A stretch of DNA of 64,000 nucleotides from an uncultured Flavobacteriaceae bacterium (GCA_938029725.1 CALHGE010000031.1:62001-126000), one strand, 5' to 3'. Shown: positions 16,455-26,531, counted from the stretch's first letter. Numbers and translations: made by a program. Notes: generated from the sequence alone by a model not told the origin.

Positions 16455-19400
16455 ATGATTAAAAAATTACATAACCAATTCAATTTTAAAACAGTTTCCG
16501 ATAGTCGGAATTCTAGTTTGTTAACCTCTATATTGATTATCATCCTATATTTAGGAGGGATGTCTCATATGCAGGCCTCTTTTGAGACAAGTAATCTTGA
16601 TGCTGTTTTTGATACAACAATTAGCATAGAAAATCCAACTACTTTTCCGAAAATTATAAAATCATATCGCATTACTGATGCTAGTACGGAGAATAAATCT
16701 TGCTTTCCAACAAAAGGAATAGGAGTTATTTTTCAACGAGCTGATGGTTGCGCGGGCTTGCACCATATCTGGAGGGTTAAGAATGAACTAAGCTTCAATG
16801 AATATGACAATGGTACTGCCGCAATAGTTGGGTCAGTCATTGATGACGAAGGTAAAATAGGGCAAGTAAACATTATACTATCTGATAAAAATAATCAAGG
16901 TACCACTTGGAATGCAGCGTGTTATTTAGAAGGAGTAGCTGACCCAAGATCTTTATACCAATCTTTTAATGGTACTATTACAGTTGACGGAAATTCTTTT
17001 AGTGTTGAGAAACAAGAATCAGAAAAACATTTCATTTTAGCCGAAGGAGCTGGCTTTCAAGCAGGTCAATACGGTTTTGGTGCATGGACCAGTGGTTCTT
17101 TTGGTGGATGTACCGAATGGTTCGGAAACCTTGATCCTATTGATATTGATTGCGAGTTGCAAGTAGATTTAGGAGATGATATTGAAATATGTGGACAAGA
17201 AGTCGTCTTATCAGCAGCGCTTTCAGGAGAAGGCGCGTGCACAGATGTTTGTGAATATATAGTTTCTGCGCCAGTGCGCTGTAATGGATCAAATAGTTAT
17301 GTATTTACCATGGGGGGGCAATTTGCTTCTGACAATGTTAGGTTTTATGAATTATCTAATGGCACCGCTCGATATACTGCTGATGCGACTAATGGCGTAG
17401 ATAGGATAACTATTGATATCACCTATAGTGACAAAACATTTACCAGTCCAAGTGATAGTCCGAAACTTAACAATTGTGAAGCTACAGACGCAACCGGATG
17501 GAGGTATTACCAAACAACTACTGGAACTGTAGTTTCTGAAAACCATGGAGTTTTTAGCTTAACTAGAAAAGGACCTTCTTTTCAAATCGGAAATTCAGCC
17601 ATGCATATTGCGCCAGGCTATGGAGCGTCTGGTTGGTTATCCATCAGTGGAGGAGATGGCACTTATACCAACGGAGATGTCAATATAGCGCTTGCAGAAG
17701 AGTGTATGGCAACTCCAAATTCTGGACCATCTTACTTATGGTCTAACGGAGCAACTACGCCTTCAATAACAGTATCTGAAGAAGGAGCTTATTCCGTAAT
17801 AGTTACCGATTGTACAGGTTGTATAGCTGCCGATACGGTCAATGTTCAGGTGAGTAATGTAGCGGCTAATGCAGGAGATGATGTATCAATACGTTCAGGA
17901 GAATCAACAAACTTAAGCGCTACAGGGGGTGGAAGTTACATTTGGTCTACGGGCGAGACAACGGCTACGATCACAGTTTCCCCAGATGAAACTACTACGT
18001 TTTCCGTAATGGTTACTTCTGATAAAGGCTTGTGCACAGATGCTGATGAAGTTATAGTACGGGTTGACTGTGCAATGGAAGTTAATCTTGGTGAAGACTT
18101 ACAGTTTTGTAAGACAGTTGAAACTACCTTAACTGCAAATCTTGAGAATATTCCTTTATTGCCTTCAATCATAGCATCTTATAATATAACTGATGCGGAT
18201 ACCTCAAGGGGTATTTGTGAGAATGTTCATGGAAATGAGCAAGGAGTTATGTTGCAAAAAGGAAACTCTGAGTTTGCAGTAACGGGCAGATATAATGCTT
18301 GGAAGGTTAAAGAAAGTTTAGTGCTTAATGAATACGACAATCAAACTGCTAAAATTGCAGGAACTGTTATTGACGAGCACGGAAACATTGGTGTTGTCGA
18401 TGTGTTATTATTTGATAAGCAAGATCAAGGTAATAGTTGGTCTGCCACATGCTATGAAGCAGGTTTGGTCGGACCAAAGATTTTTTACCAATCTTTTTAT
18501 GGTACAATTAGCGTCAATGGTAAAGAATATACAATAGAGCCAAAGGAAACAGGTCAGCATTTTATTTTAGCTGAGGGCGCGAGCTTAGAGCCTAACCAAT
18601 TTGGGTTTGGTGCATGGACAGCAGGTACTTTTGGATCTGGTGGCGAATGGTTCGGTAATTTAGATCCTATTGAAATAGAAGATTGTAATGATCTTAGTTA
18701 TGTATGGTCAACAGGTGAAACCACTTCATCAATAGTAGTTTCTGAATCTGGTGAGTATACGGTAACAGTAAAGGCTTGTAACGGTTGCACAGCTTCTGAT
18801 AGTATTGTTGTAGAGATGTTAAACCCAAAAGCTTACGAGCTAGAAGGAGGAGATTCTTTTTGTATTGATGAAGCCGCTGATTACCTGACAGATGATACGA
18901 TTCAAGTTTTAGGAGATATAGTGGGTGCCAACAGTATATTTATTGTGACCGATGCTAATGGAAAGATTCTTGGCTTACCGGCAACTTTGAAAGCACTACA
19001 AGACATCGATTTCAATAGCGCAGGTACCGGTAGTTGTCTTATATGGCATTTGGCTTTTGAGGATGGATTACAGGGAGCCACAATAGACGCAAATGCAAAT
19101 GATTTGGAAGGGTGTTTTGATCTTTCAAATCCAATTGAAGTTATTCGTAATGCAGCACCAACTGCAAACGCTGGTGAAGATGTTTCTATTTGTAAAGATG
19201 CTGAAGCTATTTTGACTGTATCGGGTACTGGAACATATGTATGGAGTACAGGTGAAACTACGGCTTCAATAACGGTGTCACCAAAAGCTGATACGATCTA
19301 CTCAGTAATTGTAACTTCTGCTGAAGGTTGTGAAGCAACTGATGAGGTTAAGGTTAGTTTAAACCCTGATGTTGCAGCTGATGCTGGTCAAGATGTTTCT

Positions 19401-21254
19401 ATTTGTAAAGATGCTGAAGCTATTTTGACTGTATCGGGTACTGGAACATACCTATGGAGTACAGGTGAAACTACGGCTTCAATAACGGTTTCACCAAAAG
19501 CTGATACGATCTACTCAGTAATTGTAACATCTGCTGAAGGTTGTGAAGCAACTGACGAGGTTAAGGTTAGTTTAAACCCTGATGTTACAGCTGATGCTGG
19601 AAACGATATAAGGTCTTGTGTAGGTGAAGAAGTAGAATTGACTGTATTGGGTACTGGAACTTATGTATGGAGTACAGGTGAAACTACGGCTACAATTATA
19701 GTTGCTCCAACAGTGAATACTGCGTATACTGTGACTGTAACTTCTGCAGACGGCTGTGAAGCAACTGATGATGTAATGATTAGTGTTGAAGAGAAAGTAA
19801 CCATTGGTGATTTCGTTTGGTTGGATCAAAATGAAAACGGACGTCAAGATGACGCTATAACAGGAGTTAATGATGTAACAGTAACTCTTTTTCAATGTAA
19901 TGGCGCTGAAGTTGATTCTACAGTAACAGCTGATAATACGAATGGAGAACCTGGTTCTTATAGCTTTGAAGTATGTCAAAATTCAGGCGAATATTATGTT
20001 GTATTCGGAAATATCCCTGATGGATTGGAGTTTACATCAAGTAATTCTGGCGATGATACTATTGATTCTGATGCAAATGAAAATGGGCGTACGGATTGTT
20101 TCGAAGTTACGACTACAGACAACCCGACAATAGATGGCGGATTAACTGAAATTTGTAACATTACTGCTGATGCTGGAGAAGATGGTGATATTTGTTCTGG
20201 TGAAGTAGTTGAGCTTACCGCAGCTATTCTTGATGATACCACAGAGTGCCCAGGTGGGTGCGTGTACCCTGTTAAAAACCAAGAGCGTTGTTATGGACCT
20301 ACAGGTGATTTTGAGATTTACTTAATATCTGGTGGAGATTTTGAAAATTTCAAATTCAAAGCTTCTGAGCAAAAATTTGAAAGATATGCTGACAATACTG
20401 CTAGATATACTGCTACAGCAACAAACGGTAAAGATGTCATCAAAATTGATGCGCTATATACAGGCTATACGATAGACATACCAGTTGGCAGTCCAAAATT
20501 AAACTCATGTCAAGAGTATACTACTTCCGATTGGGAGTATTGGACTACTTGGTCGGGCACAATCACTTCTGAAAACCATGGTGTATTTAATCTTTCTGTA
20601 AAGCAAGCTTCATTTCAAATGGGCGTTGGTGCTGATGTTACAAGAACAGGTTTCGGAGCCTCAGGTTGGTTCTATGTTGATGGTGGTGATGGTTTTTATT
20701 CGGAAGGAGATGTTAATGTTGCTCTAGAGGAGTGCATTGAAGAAAACATAAGCTATCAATGGACAACCGAAGACGGTAATATTATTGGTTTATCGAATCA
20801 AAAAACGATTCGTGTAAATGAACCTGGCACATATAAACTTGAAGCGATCAATTGTATCGATTGTGTTGCTATTGATGTGATCAAGTTAACCAAAGCTACC
20901 TGTGGCTTAAATTCGAAGAATAGTGCTCCAAAAATGAGTACGGTTTATCCTGTTCCGGTGAGGTCAGGAGGCACATTGACTATTGAATTTGATATTCCTG
21001 ATACCTCGAAAAATGATGAAGGTTTTAATGCAGTTCCTCTTAAGGCAACTGTTGACTACCTAGAAAGAAATGAAGAAGTTGGTATCACGCTATATGACAT
21101 GACCGGTAGAGTCATAAGTATGCCAAGAATATTTAAAATTGTTAACGGAAAAGCGGTTATCTATTTAGACCTTGATCATATACCTTCAGGTAAATATATT
21201 CTGAGAGCGCAAGGCCCAAACTGGTCTGATAGTAAAAACGTCTTAGTGAAATAA
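16455..21254 (+). CDS. Giant mosaic cell-surface protein with T9SS sorting domain
   Basis: 1599 residues. The long N-terminal signal (to about residue 45) is followed by duplicated modules: type A at about 67-230 and 571-730 (each ending FGAWT...EWFGNLDPI) and type B at about 261-415 and 1264-1420 (each with GxPKLNxC, TSENHGVF and FGASGW). Ig/PKD-like repeats carry YxWSTGETTxxIxVxP, including three tandem 71-residue units at 906-1115. An SdrD-B-like domain (VTIGDFVWLDQNENGRQDD) lies at 1115-1235. The last 105 residues (VYPVPVRSGG...ILRAQG...NVLVK) form a type A T9SS C-terminal signal. It is probably an adhesin or matrix protein; the function is not shown. Confidence 0.85.
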   Translation: MIKKLHNQFNFKTVSDSRNSSLLTSILIIILYLGGMSHMQASFETSNLDAVFDTTISIENPTTFPKIIKSYRITDASTENKSCFPTKGIGVIFQRADGCAGLHHIWRVKNELSFNEYDNGTAAIVGSVIDDEGKIGQVNIILSDKNNQGTTWNAACYLEGVADPRSLYQSFNGTITVDGNSFSVEKQESEKHFILAEGAGFQAGQYGFGAWTSGSFGGCTEWFGNLDPIDIDCELQVDLGDDIEICGQEVVLSAALSGEGACTDVCEYIVSAPVRCNGSNSYVFTMGGQFASDNVRFYELSNGTARYTADATNGVDRITIDITYSDKTFTSPSDSPKLNNCEATDATGWRYYQTTTGTVVSENHGVFSLTRKGPSFQIGNSAMHIAPGYGASGWLSISGGDGTYTNGDVNIALAEECMATPNSGPSYLWSNGATTPSITVSEEGAYSVIVTDCTGCIAADTVNVQVSNVAANAGDDVSIRSGESTNLSATGGGSYIWSTGETTATITVSPDETTTFSVMVTSDKGLCTDADEVIVRVDCAMEVNLGEDLQFCKTVETTLTANLENIPLLPSIIASYNITDADTSRGICENVHGNEQGVMLQKGNSEFAVTGRYNAWKVKESLVLNEYDNQTAKIAGTVIDEHGNIGVVDVLLFDKQDQGNSWSATCYEAGLVGPKIFYQSFYGTISVNGKEYTIEPKETGQHFILAEGASLEPNQFGFGAWTAGTFGSGGEWFGNLDPIEIEDCNDLSYVWSTGETTSSIVVSESGEYTVTVKACNGCTASDSIVVEMLNPKAYELEGGDSFCIDEAADYLTDDTIQVLGDIVGANSIFIVTDANGKILGLPATLKALQDIDFNSAGTGSCLIWHLAFEDGLQGATIDANANDLEGCFDLSNPIEVIRNAAPTANAGEDVSICKDAEAILTVSGTGTYVWSTGETTASITVSPKADTIYSVIVTSAEGCEATDEVKVSLNPDVAADAGQDVSICKDAEAILTVSGTGTYLWSTGETTASITVSPKADTIYSVIVTSAEGCEATDEVKVSLNPDVTADAGNDIRSCVGEEVELTVLGTGTYVWSTGETTATIIVAPTVNTAYTVTVTSADGCEATDDVMISVEEKVTIGDFVWLDQNENGRQDDAITGVNDVTVTLFQCNGAEVDSTVTADNTNGEPGSYSFEVCQNSGEYYVVFGNIPDGLEFTSSNSGDDTIDSDANENGRTDCFEVTTTDNPTIDGGLTEICNITADAGEDGDICSGEVVELTAAILDDTTECPGGCVYPVKNQERCYGPTGDFEIYLISGGDFENFKFKASEQKFERYADNTARYTATATNGKDVIKIDALYTGYTIDIPVGSPKLNSCQEYTTSDWEYWTTWSGTITSENHGVFNLSVKQASFQMGVGADVTRTGFGASGWFYVDGGDGFYSEGDVNVALEECIEENISYQWTTEDGNIIGLSNQKTIRVNEPGTYKLEAINCIDCVAIDVIKLTKATCGLNSKNSAPKMSTVYPVPVRSGGTLTIEFDIPDTSKNDEGFNAVPLKATVDYLERNEEVGITLYDMTGRVISMPRIFKIVNGKAVIYLDLDHIPSGKYILRAQGPNWSDSKNVLVK
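19170..19808 (+). repeat. Three tandem 213-bp coding repeats
   Basis: Units begin at 19170, 19383 and 19596, an exact 213-bp period (71 codons). By eye the first two differ at about seven positions, while the third is clearly diverged. Each encodes one Ig/PKD-like domain. The near identity of units 1 and 2 points to recent duplication or ongoing homogenisation, and such repeats can change number by recombination. Confidence 0.85.
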
Positions 21255-21275
21255 TAACCTTGTAGGTATCACATT

Positions 21276-21312
21276 AAAAAGCTGTAACCATATTTTGGTT
21301 GCAGCTTTTTTT
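21276..21312 (+). terminator. Terminator of the giant surface-protein gene
   Basis: A 15-bp stem (21276-21290 with 21296-21310) with one G-T position, a 5-nt loop and a T-run, 22 bp after the stop codon at 21254. Confidence 0.8.
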
Positions 21313-21317
21313 ATACT

Positions 21318-21325
21318 TAAATTTG
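21318..21325 (+). promoter_or_regulatory. Possible -7 promoter element TAAATTTG
   Basis: Matches the Bacteroidetes TAnnTTTG consensus, with a TTTTG about 20 bp upstream (21293-21297) as a possible -33 element. It would place the transcript start at or just before the short frame at 21333. The -33 element lies within the preceding terminator hairpin, so this is tentative. Confidence 0.3.
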
Positions 21326-21332
21326 AATTGTT

Positions 21333-21389
21333 ATGAAAATTAAAAAGATTTTAGTCAGTGTCATTCTAAGTATCCCGAAACGGGGTTGA
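21333..21389 (+). CDS. Candidate ilv leader peptide (18 residues, rich in Ile/Leu/Val)
   Basis: The short frame MKIKKILVSVILSIPKRG has eight branched-chain residues in 18 and is followed 19 bp later by a terminator-type hairpin (21409-21447). The whole lies upstream of ilvD on the same strand. Leader-peptide attenuators of branched-chain operons have been described for some Bacteroidetes. The alternative is a truncated signal peptide, which would have the same hydrophobic bias. No convincing antiterminator pairing was found by eye. Confidence 0.35.
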   Translation: MKIKKILVSVILSIPKRG

Positions 21390-21408
21390 TATAGATTTTC
21401 ATTGATTG

Positions 21409-21447
21409 AAAAAGCCTGTATCAGATCCGTTTGACACAGGCTTTTTT
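21409..21447 (+). terminator. Hairpin with T-run upstream of ilvD (candidate attenuator)
   Basis: A 15-bp stem (21409-21423 with 21432-21446) contains AAAAAGCCTGT paired to ACAGGCTTTTT, with one internal mismatch, an 8-nt loop and a run of six T. No full-length gene lies between it and the previous terminator, so it would be redundant unless it acts on a short leader transcript. Confidence 0.65.
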
Positions 21448-21729
21448 ATTGACCTAGTTTTATTTTCATTCTCGAGAATAAGAGAATCTTACAAAAGAAA
21501 AAATGGGGCGCACCGCGTGCCTGAAGGACTTAGAGAAAATAGTACGCCTTAAAACTAATGAATATGGTAAAAAAATCAACTTATAGTGCTGGTAATTAAT
21601 AGTTTGAGCTAAATATGGCGCAAGTGAATTTATATCTTTTAACGATGTTAAAAACACAAGGCCTACGAAATTTTTATATTTGTTAATAAGAAGTATTAAA
21701 TCGATTTTGAGAACGCTATAACCACAGAA
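21448..21729. other. ilvD upstream region with promoter-like element
   Basis: About 280 bp after the hairpin contain no gene. A TATATTTG element at 21675-21682 fits the TAnnTTTG consensus and would give a leader of roughly 40 bases before the ilvD ATG at 21730. No clear -33 TTTG was seen. If this promoter is used, the upstream hairpin does not control the whole operon. Confidence 0.4.
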
Positions 21730-23406
21730 ATGGAACTGAATAAATATAGTAAAAATGTAACCCAAGACCCAACGCAACCAGCTGCTCAGGCAATGTTGTA
21801 TGCTATTGGTTTTAAAGATGAGGATTTCGAAAAACCGCTAGTAGGTATCGCAAGCACAGGCTACGAAGGTAACCCCTGTAATATGCACTTGAATGACTTG
21901 GCTAAGTTGGTTAAGCAAGGCGTAAATTCAAAAGAAACTGTTGGTCTGATATTCAATACCATTGGAGTTAGTGATGGTATTTCGATGGGAACACCCGGAA
22001 TGCGTTTTTCCTTACCCTCTAGAGATGTTATTGCAGATTCTATGGAAACAGTTGTTCAAGGAATGTCTTATGACGCCTTGGTAACTGTAGTTGGCTGTGA
22101 TAAAAATATGCCAGGGGCTTTAATGGCAATGTTGCGATTGAATCGTCCAGCGATTTTAGTCTATGGCGGTACGATTGCTTCTGGATGTCATAACGACAAA
22201 AAACTAGATATTGTTTCTGCTTTTGAGGCATGGGGTGAGAAGGTAGCGGGTAAAATGGAGGAGTCAGAGTTTAAAAGTATTATCAAAAAATCTGTTCCAG
22301 GAGCAGGGGCCTGCGGTGGAATGTATACCGCAAATACTATGGCTTCAGCGATTGAAGCTTTGGGTATGGCGATGCCATACAATTCTTCTAACCCAGCAAT
22401 AAGTGATGACAAAAAAGCGGAATGTATCGCGGCTGGAAAACAGATGCGCATTCTTATAGAAAAAGATATTAAGCCCTTAGATATTGTTACGCGAAAATCG
22501 CTAGAAAATGCGATTCGATTAGTGACTATAATGGGGGGGTCTACAAATGCTGTATTGCATTTTTTAGCTATTGCCAGAGCTGCGGATATTGAATTTACAT
22601 TGCAAGACTTTCAGCATATTAGTGATACAACTCCTTTTATTGCAGATTTAAAACCTAGTGGTAAGTATTTAATGGAAGATGTTCATCGTGTGGGAGGTAT
22701 TCCTGCTGTATTAAAGTATTTGTTGAAGAATGATTTGTTGCATGGAGATTGCTTAACCGTTACCGGGAATACCTTAGCAGAAAATTTAGAAAATGTTCCT
22801 GATTTGGAAGAAGGGCAAGATGTAATTATGCCTCTAGAGAATCCGATAAAAGCAACTGGGCATTTATGCATGTTATATGGCAACCTAGCAGAAAATGGTT
22901 CTGTAGCAAAAATTACAGGAAAAGAAGGTTTACGCTTTGAAGGCTCTGCAAAGGTGTTCAATAGTGAATATGCTGCGAATGATGGTATTCGAGATGGATT
23001 GGTAAAGAAAGGCGATGTAGTGGTAATTAGATACGAAGGGCCAAAAGGTGGCCCTGGAATGCCAGAAATGCTAAAACCAACGGCAGCTATAATGGGTGCT
23101 GGTTTGGGCAAAGAAGTGGCACTTATTACCGATGGAAGGTTCTCAGGCGGAACCCATGGCTTTGTTGTAGGGCATATTGCTCCAGAAGCACAAGACGGCG
23201 GTACTATTGCCTTAGTTGAAGATGGAGATAAGATTAGTATCGATGCAGAAACCAATTCTATTCAAGTTGAGGTGTCTGATGCTGAATTAGCAAAACGTAA
23301 AGAAGCTTGGGTACAACCAGAATTAAAGTTTAAAAAAGGAGTCTTATACAAATACGCACGCTCGGTATCATCCGCATCGCAAGGCTGTGTAACAGATGAG
23401 TTTTAA
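21730..23406 (+). CDS. ilvD: Dihydroxy-acid dehydratase IlvD
   Basis: 558 residues, the usual length for the family. Cluster-binding cysteines appear in [21 protein letters not shown] and [14 protein letters not shown]. Other signatures are [25 protein letters not shown] and [17 protein letters not shown]. It catalyses dehydration of dihydroxy-isovalerate and dihydroxy-methylvalerate in valine and isoleucine synthesis. It is the first gene of the ilv operon, separated from ilvB by about 100 bp. Confidence 0.97.
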   Translation: MELNKYSKNVTQDPTQPAAQAMLYAIGFKDEDFEKPLVGIASTGYEGNPCNMHLNDLAKLVKQGVNSKETVGLIFNTIGVSDGISMGTPGMRFSLPSRDVIADSMETVVQGMSYDALVTVVGCDKNMPGALMAMLRLNRPAILVYGGTIASGCHNDKKLDIVSAFEAWGEKVAGKMEESEFKSIIKKSVPGAGACGGMYTANTMASAIEALGMAMPYNSSNPAISDDKKAECIAAGKQMRILIEKDIKPLDIVTRKSLENAIRLVTIMGGSTNAVLHFLAIARAADIEFTLQDFQHISDTTPFIADLKPSGKYLMEDVHRVGGIPAVLKYLLKNDLLHGDCLTVTGNTLAENLENVPDLEEGQDVIMPLENPIKATGHLCMLYGNLAENGSVAKITGKEGLRFEGSAKVFNSEYAANDGIRDGLVKKGDVVVIRYEGPKGGPGMPEMLKPTAAIMGAGLGKEVALITDGRFSGGTHGFVVGHIAPEAQDGGTIALVEDGDKISIDAETNSIQVEVSDAELAKRKEAWVQPELKFKKGVLYKYARSVSSASQGCVTDEF

Positions 23407-23508
23407 ATAAAAAATACACACTATTAGAGGCGATATAGCGAAAGCGCTGTGTCTGCTGAAGCGAGGCGAAGGTGTTTTGTAGAATGCACGTTTGAAGTAA
23501 TTATTTTT

Positions 23509-25242
23509 ATGGAAACAGTAAAGGAAAAACAGACTAAAATAAAAACAATAGCTACTATGAAAATTTCAGGAGCAGAAGCGATTATTCATTGCTTGCTAGC
23601 GGAAGATGTGGATCTGGTGTATGGATACCCCGGAGGAGCTATTATGCCACTATACGACGAGTTTTATAAGTTTCAAGATAAATTGACACATATACTAACG
23701 CGTCATGAACAAGGAGCTACGCATGCTGCACAAGGCTATGCAAGAGTTTCAGGAAGAGTAGGGGTTGCGATCGCAACTTCTGGCCCCGGAGCAACCAATT
23801 TGGTAACCGGGTTAGCAGATGCTCAGATTGATTCCACAGCTATGGTTTGTATAACTGGGCAGGTACCGAGACATCTCTTGGGTTCGGATGCCTTTCAAGA
23901 AACTGATATTATTGGTATCTCGACACCAGTAACGAAATGGAATTATCAGATTACCAAAGCATCTGAAATTCCAGAAATCTTAGCCAAGGCGTTTTTTATT
24001 GCGAGGTCAGGTCGCCCAGGACCTGTATTAATTGATATTACTAAGAATGCACAGTTCGAAGAATTTAATTTTTCATATAAAAAATGTAAAGGAGTACGGA
24101 GTTATATTCCGACCCCAAAGCCGAATATGGGCTCTATCGAAGCAGCTGCTGAACTGATAAATAAGGCTAAGAAACCGTTTATCGTATGGGGTCAAGGGGT
24201 TATTTTAGGTCAAGCTGAACAAGCTTTAAAAGCTGTAATAGAAAAAGCAGGCATACCAGCCGCTTGGACAATAATGGGAGAGTCGGCAATACCGACAAGT
24301 CATCCATTGAACGTGGGTATGGTAGGCATGCACGGTAATTATGGTCCGAATATGTTGACCAACGAATGTGATGTTTTGATTGCTATCGGAATGCGTTTTG
24401 ATGATCGTGTTACTGGAAACTTAGAGAAATACGCAAAGCAAGCCAAGGTAATTCACTTTGAAATTGACCCGGCAGAAATCAATAAGAATGTTAACGCTGA
24501 GGTTGCTGTTTTAGGCAATTCAAAGGAAACATTAGAACTTCTATTGCCCGCGCTCATTGAAAACAAACATGAAGATTGGCATAATGAGTTTAAACGATTG
24601 TATGAAATTGAATTGGATGCAGTGATTAAAAACGATATCCACCCCACCAAAGACAAACTTACCATGGGTGAGGTGATTGAAGAGATTAATCTAGCTTCTA
24701 AGAACGAAGCGGTTATCGTTACAGACGTAGGGCAGCATCAAATGATAGCCTGTCGGTATGCTAAGTTTAATACTACTAAAAGTAATATTACTTCAGGCGG
24801 ATTAGGCACTATGGGCTTTGCTCTTCCGGCTGCAATTGGTGCGAAGCAAGGAGCGATGGACCGTGAGGTTGTGGCTATTATCGGAGATGGAGGCTTTCAA
24901 ATGACGATTCAAGAACTGGGCGTTATTTTTCAACATCAAATTCCCGTTAAAATTGTGATTTTAAACAATGACCATTTGGGAATGGTACGCCAATGGCAAG
25001 AATTATTCTTTGATAAACGCTATGCGTCAACCGTAATGGTGAATCCTGATTTTGTAAAGATTGCTGAAGGATATCATATCGAATCAAAAAGGGTAAGTGA
25101 ACGTAAAGATTTAAAAGCGACTATTCAAGAAATGATAGCGTCTGATAAACCGTATTTTTTAGAAGTGAAGGTAGAGCAAGAGGATAACGTATTTCCGATG
25201 ATTCCATCTGGCGCATCGGTTTCTGATGTGCGGTTGAAATAA
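23509..25242 (+). CDS. ilvB: Acetolactate synthase large subunit IlvB
   Basis: About 577 residues. I start at ATG 23509; another plausible ATG is 23557, where homology begins (MKISGAEAIIHCLL), and an upstream extension to 23449 is unlikely. ThDP-enzyme motifs: YGYPGGAIMPLYD, RHEQGATHAAQGYAR with the catalytic Glu, TSGPGATNLVTG, the central FAD-type domain, and GDGGFQMTIQELG with LNNDHLGMVRQWQE. It forms acetolactate and acetohydroxybutyrate. The regulatory subunit is two genes downstream. Confidence 0.96.
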   Translation: METVKEKQTKIKTIATMKISGAEAIIHCLLAEDVDLVYGYPGGAIMPLYDEFYKFQDKLTHILTRHEQGATHAAQGYARVSGRVGVAIATSGPGATNLVTGLADAQIDSTAMVCITGQVPRHLLGSDAFQETDIIGISTPVTKWNYQITKASEIPEILAKAFFIARSGRPGPVLIDITKNAQFEEFNFSYKKCKGVRSYIPTPKPNMGSIEAAAELINKAKKPFIVWGQGVILGQAEQALKAVIEKAGIPAAWTIMGESAIPTSHPLNVGMVGMHGNYGPNMLTNECDVLIAIGMRFDDRVTGNLEKYAKQAKVIHFEIDPAEINKNVNAEVAVLGNSKETLELLLPALIENKHEDWHNEFKRLYEIELDAVIKNDIHPTKDKLTMGEVIEEINLASKNEAVIVTDVGQHQMIACRYAKFNTTKSNITSGGLGTMGFALPAAIGAKQGAMDREVVAIIGDGGFQMTIQELGVIFQHQIPVKIVILNNDHLGMVRQWQELFFDKRYASTVMVNPDFVKIAEGYHIESKRVSERKDLKATIQEMIASDKPYFLEVKVEQEDNVFPMIPSGASVSDVRLK

Positions 25243-25284
25243 AGCCTGCCGCTAGAACTGATAAAATAGAAGTAGAAAAATATA

Positions 25285-25866
25285 ATGAAGGATTCAGATA
25301 TACAAGACATTCCAACTATCCATCCGGAGATAGTACGTAAATCCGCAGAAATAGGATTTACAATGCCTTCGGATGTGTATATCGGAACCTTACTCAAAAC
25401 ATTAATTTCAAGCAAACTAGGCGGAAAATTTTTGGAGCTAGGAACTGGAATCGGATTGTCATTGTCTTGGATGATTGACGGTATGGACGCGGATTCAAAG
25501 CTCACCACGGTTGATAATGACCCTGAATTAATTGGTATTGCAAAGCAGTATTTTGAGCATGATGATCGGGTTGAAGTTATATGTGAAGAGGGCTCGAAAT
25601 GGATTAGCAATTATATGGGAGATAAATTCGATCTTGTTTTTGCTGATGCTTGGCCTGGAAAGTACAGTGAGATTGAGCAGATTTTAGATTTGATAAAGGT
25701 AGGCGGGTTTTACCTCATTGATGATATGACTGCCCAGCCGAATTGGCCAGAAGGGCACGATAGAAATGTAGAGAGGTTGGTTTCTTATTTGGAAAGTAGA
25801 GAAGATTTTAACTTGACGAAAATGGACTGGTCAACAGGATTGATAATAGCAGTGAAAACAGCATAA
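25285..25866 (+). CDS. SAM-dependent methyltransferase embedded in the ilv operon
   Basis: 193 residues of class I methyltransferase fold. Motif I is FLELGTGIGLSLSWMI, motif II is TTVDNDPELIGIAKQYF, and motif IV-like FDLVFADAWPGKY and LIKVGGFYLIDDM follow, resembling O-methyltransferase-like enzymes. It lies 42 bp after ilvB and 9 bp before ilvN, so it must be cotranscribed. No methylation step belongs to branched-chain synthesis, and ilvB-ilvN are normally adjacent. The substrate is unknown. Confidence 0.8.
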   Translation: MKDSDIQDIPTIHPEIVRKSAEIGFTMPSDVYIGTLLKTLISSKLGGKFLELGTGIGLSLSWMIDGMDADSKLTTVDNDPELIGIAKQYFEHDDRVEVICEEGSKWISNYMGDKFDLVFADAWPGKYSEIEQILDLIKVGGFYLIDDMTAQPNWPEGHDRNVERLVSYLESREDFNLTKMDWSTGLIIAVKTA

Positions 25867-25875
25867 GTAATAGCA

Positions 25876-26403
25876 ATGGAAAAAGAATGGTTTACCATAT
25901 CAGTATATTCTGAAAATAACCTCGGATTACTGAATAGAATATCAGGAATATTCTTAAAGCGTCACATTAATATAGAAAGCTTAAATGTTTCTAAATCAGA
26001 AATTGATGATGTTTCAAAATTTACAATTGTTGTGCGAACAACTGAGAAATGGGTACATAATATTGTAGGTCAACTGGAGAAGCAAATTGAAGTTATAAAG
26101 GCTTTTTATCATACTGATGATGAGACGATTTATCAAGAATCTGCGCTTTTTAAAATTGATTCAGCTTTGTTATTCGATGAGCGACAAATACAGAATATCA
26201 TCAAGGAGAGCAATTCACAAATCGTTACCGTTGGACGTGACTTTTTTGTTCTTGCTAAATCAGGAAGAAGAAACGAAATTGATGAAATGTACGACCAATT
26301 GAAGCCTTTTGGTATCAAGCAGTTTGTTCGCTCTGGCCGAATTTCAGTATCTAAAGACGAAATGCAGATATCAGCAATGTTAAAAGAATTTCAACCGAGT
26401 TGA
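25876..26403 (+). CDS. ilvN: Acetolactate synthase small (regulatory) subunit IlvN
   Basis: 175 residues. The N-terminal ACT domain (FTISVYSENNLGLLNRISGIF, then RHINIESLNVS) is followed by the C-terminal ALS small-subunit domain. Length and pattern match IlvN/IlvH, which stimulates the large subunit and mediates feedback by valine. It is separated from ilvB by a methyltransferase gene and sits 128 bp before ilvC. Confidence 0.95.
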   Translation: MEKEWFTISVYSENNLGLLNRISGIFLKRHINIESLNVSKSEIDDVSKFTIVVRTTEKWVHNIVGQLEKQIEVIKAFYHTDDETIYQESALFKIDSALLFDERQIQNIIKESNSQIVTVGRDFFVLAKSGRRNEIDEMYDQLKPFGIKQFVRSGRISVSKDEMQISAMLKEFQPS

Positions 26404-26531
26404 TTAAATAATAAAATAACATCCTTTGCGCAGCTAGTGGTCAGGTATGCTATAAGGTTTATGAAACTATAATTAAGAACCAATATTTAAACAGATTTTC
26501 CGTAGGGAAACGACATTAAAACACGAGTTAC

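Noticed and set aside
19572-19979. Minus-strand 135-codon frame rich in Ser/Cys/Tyr
   Set aside because: Antisense shadow of the repeat-rich giant surface-protein gene.
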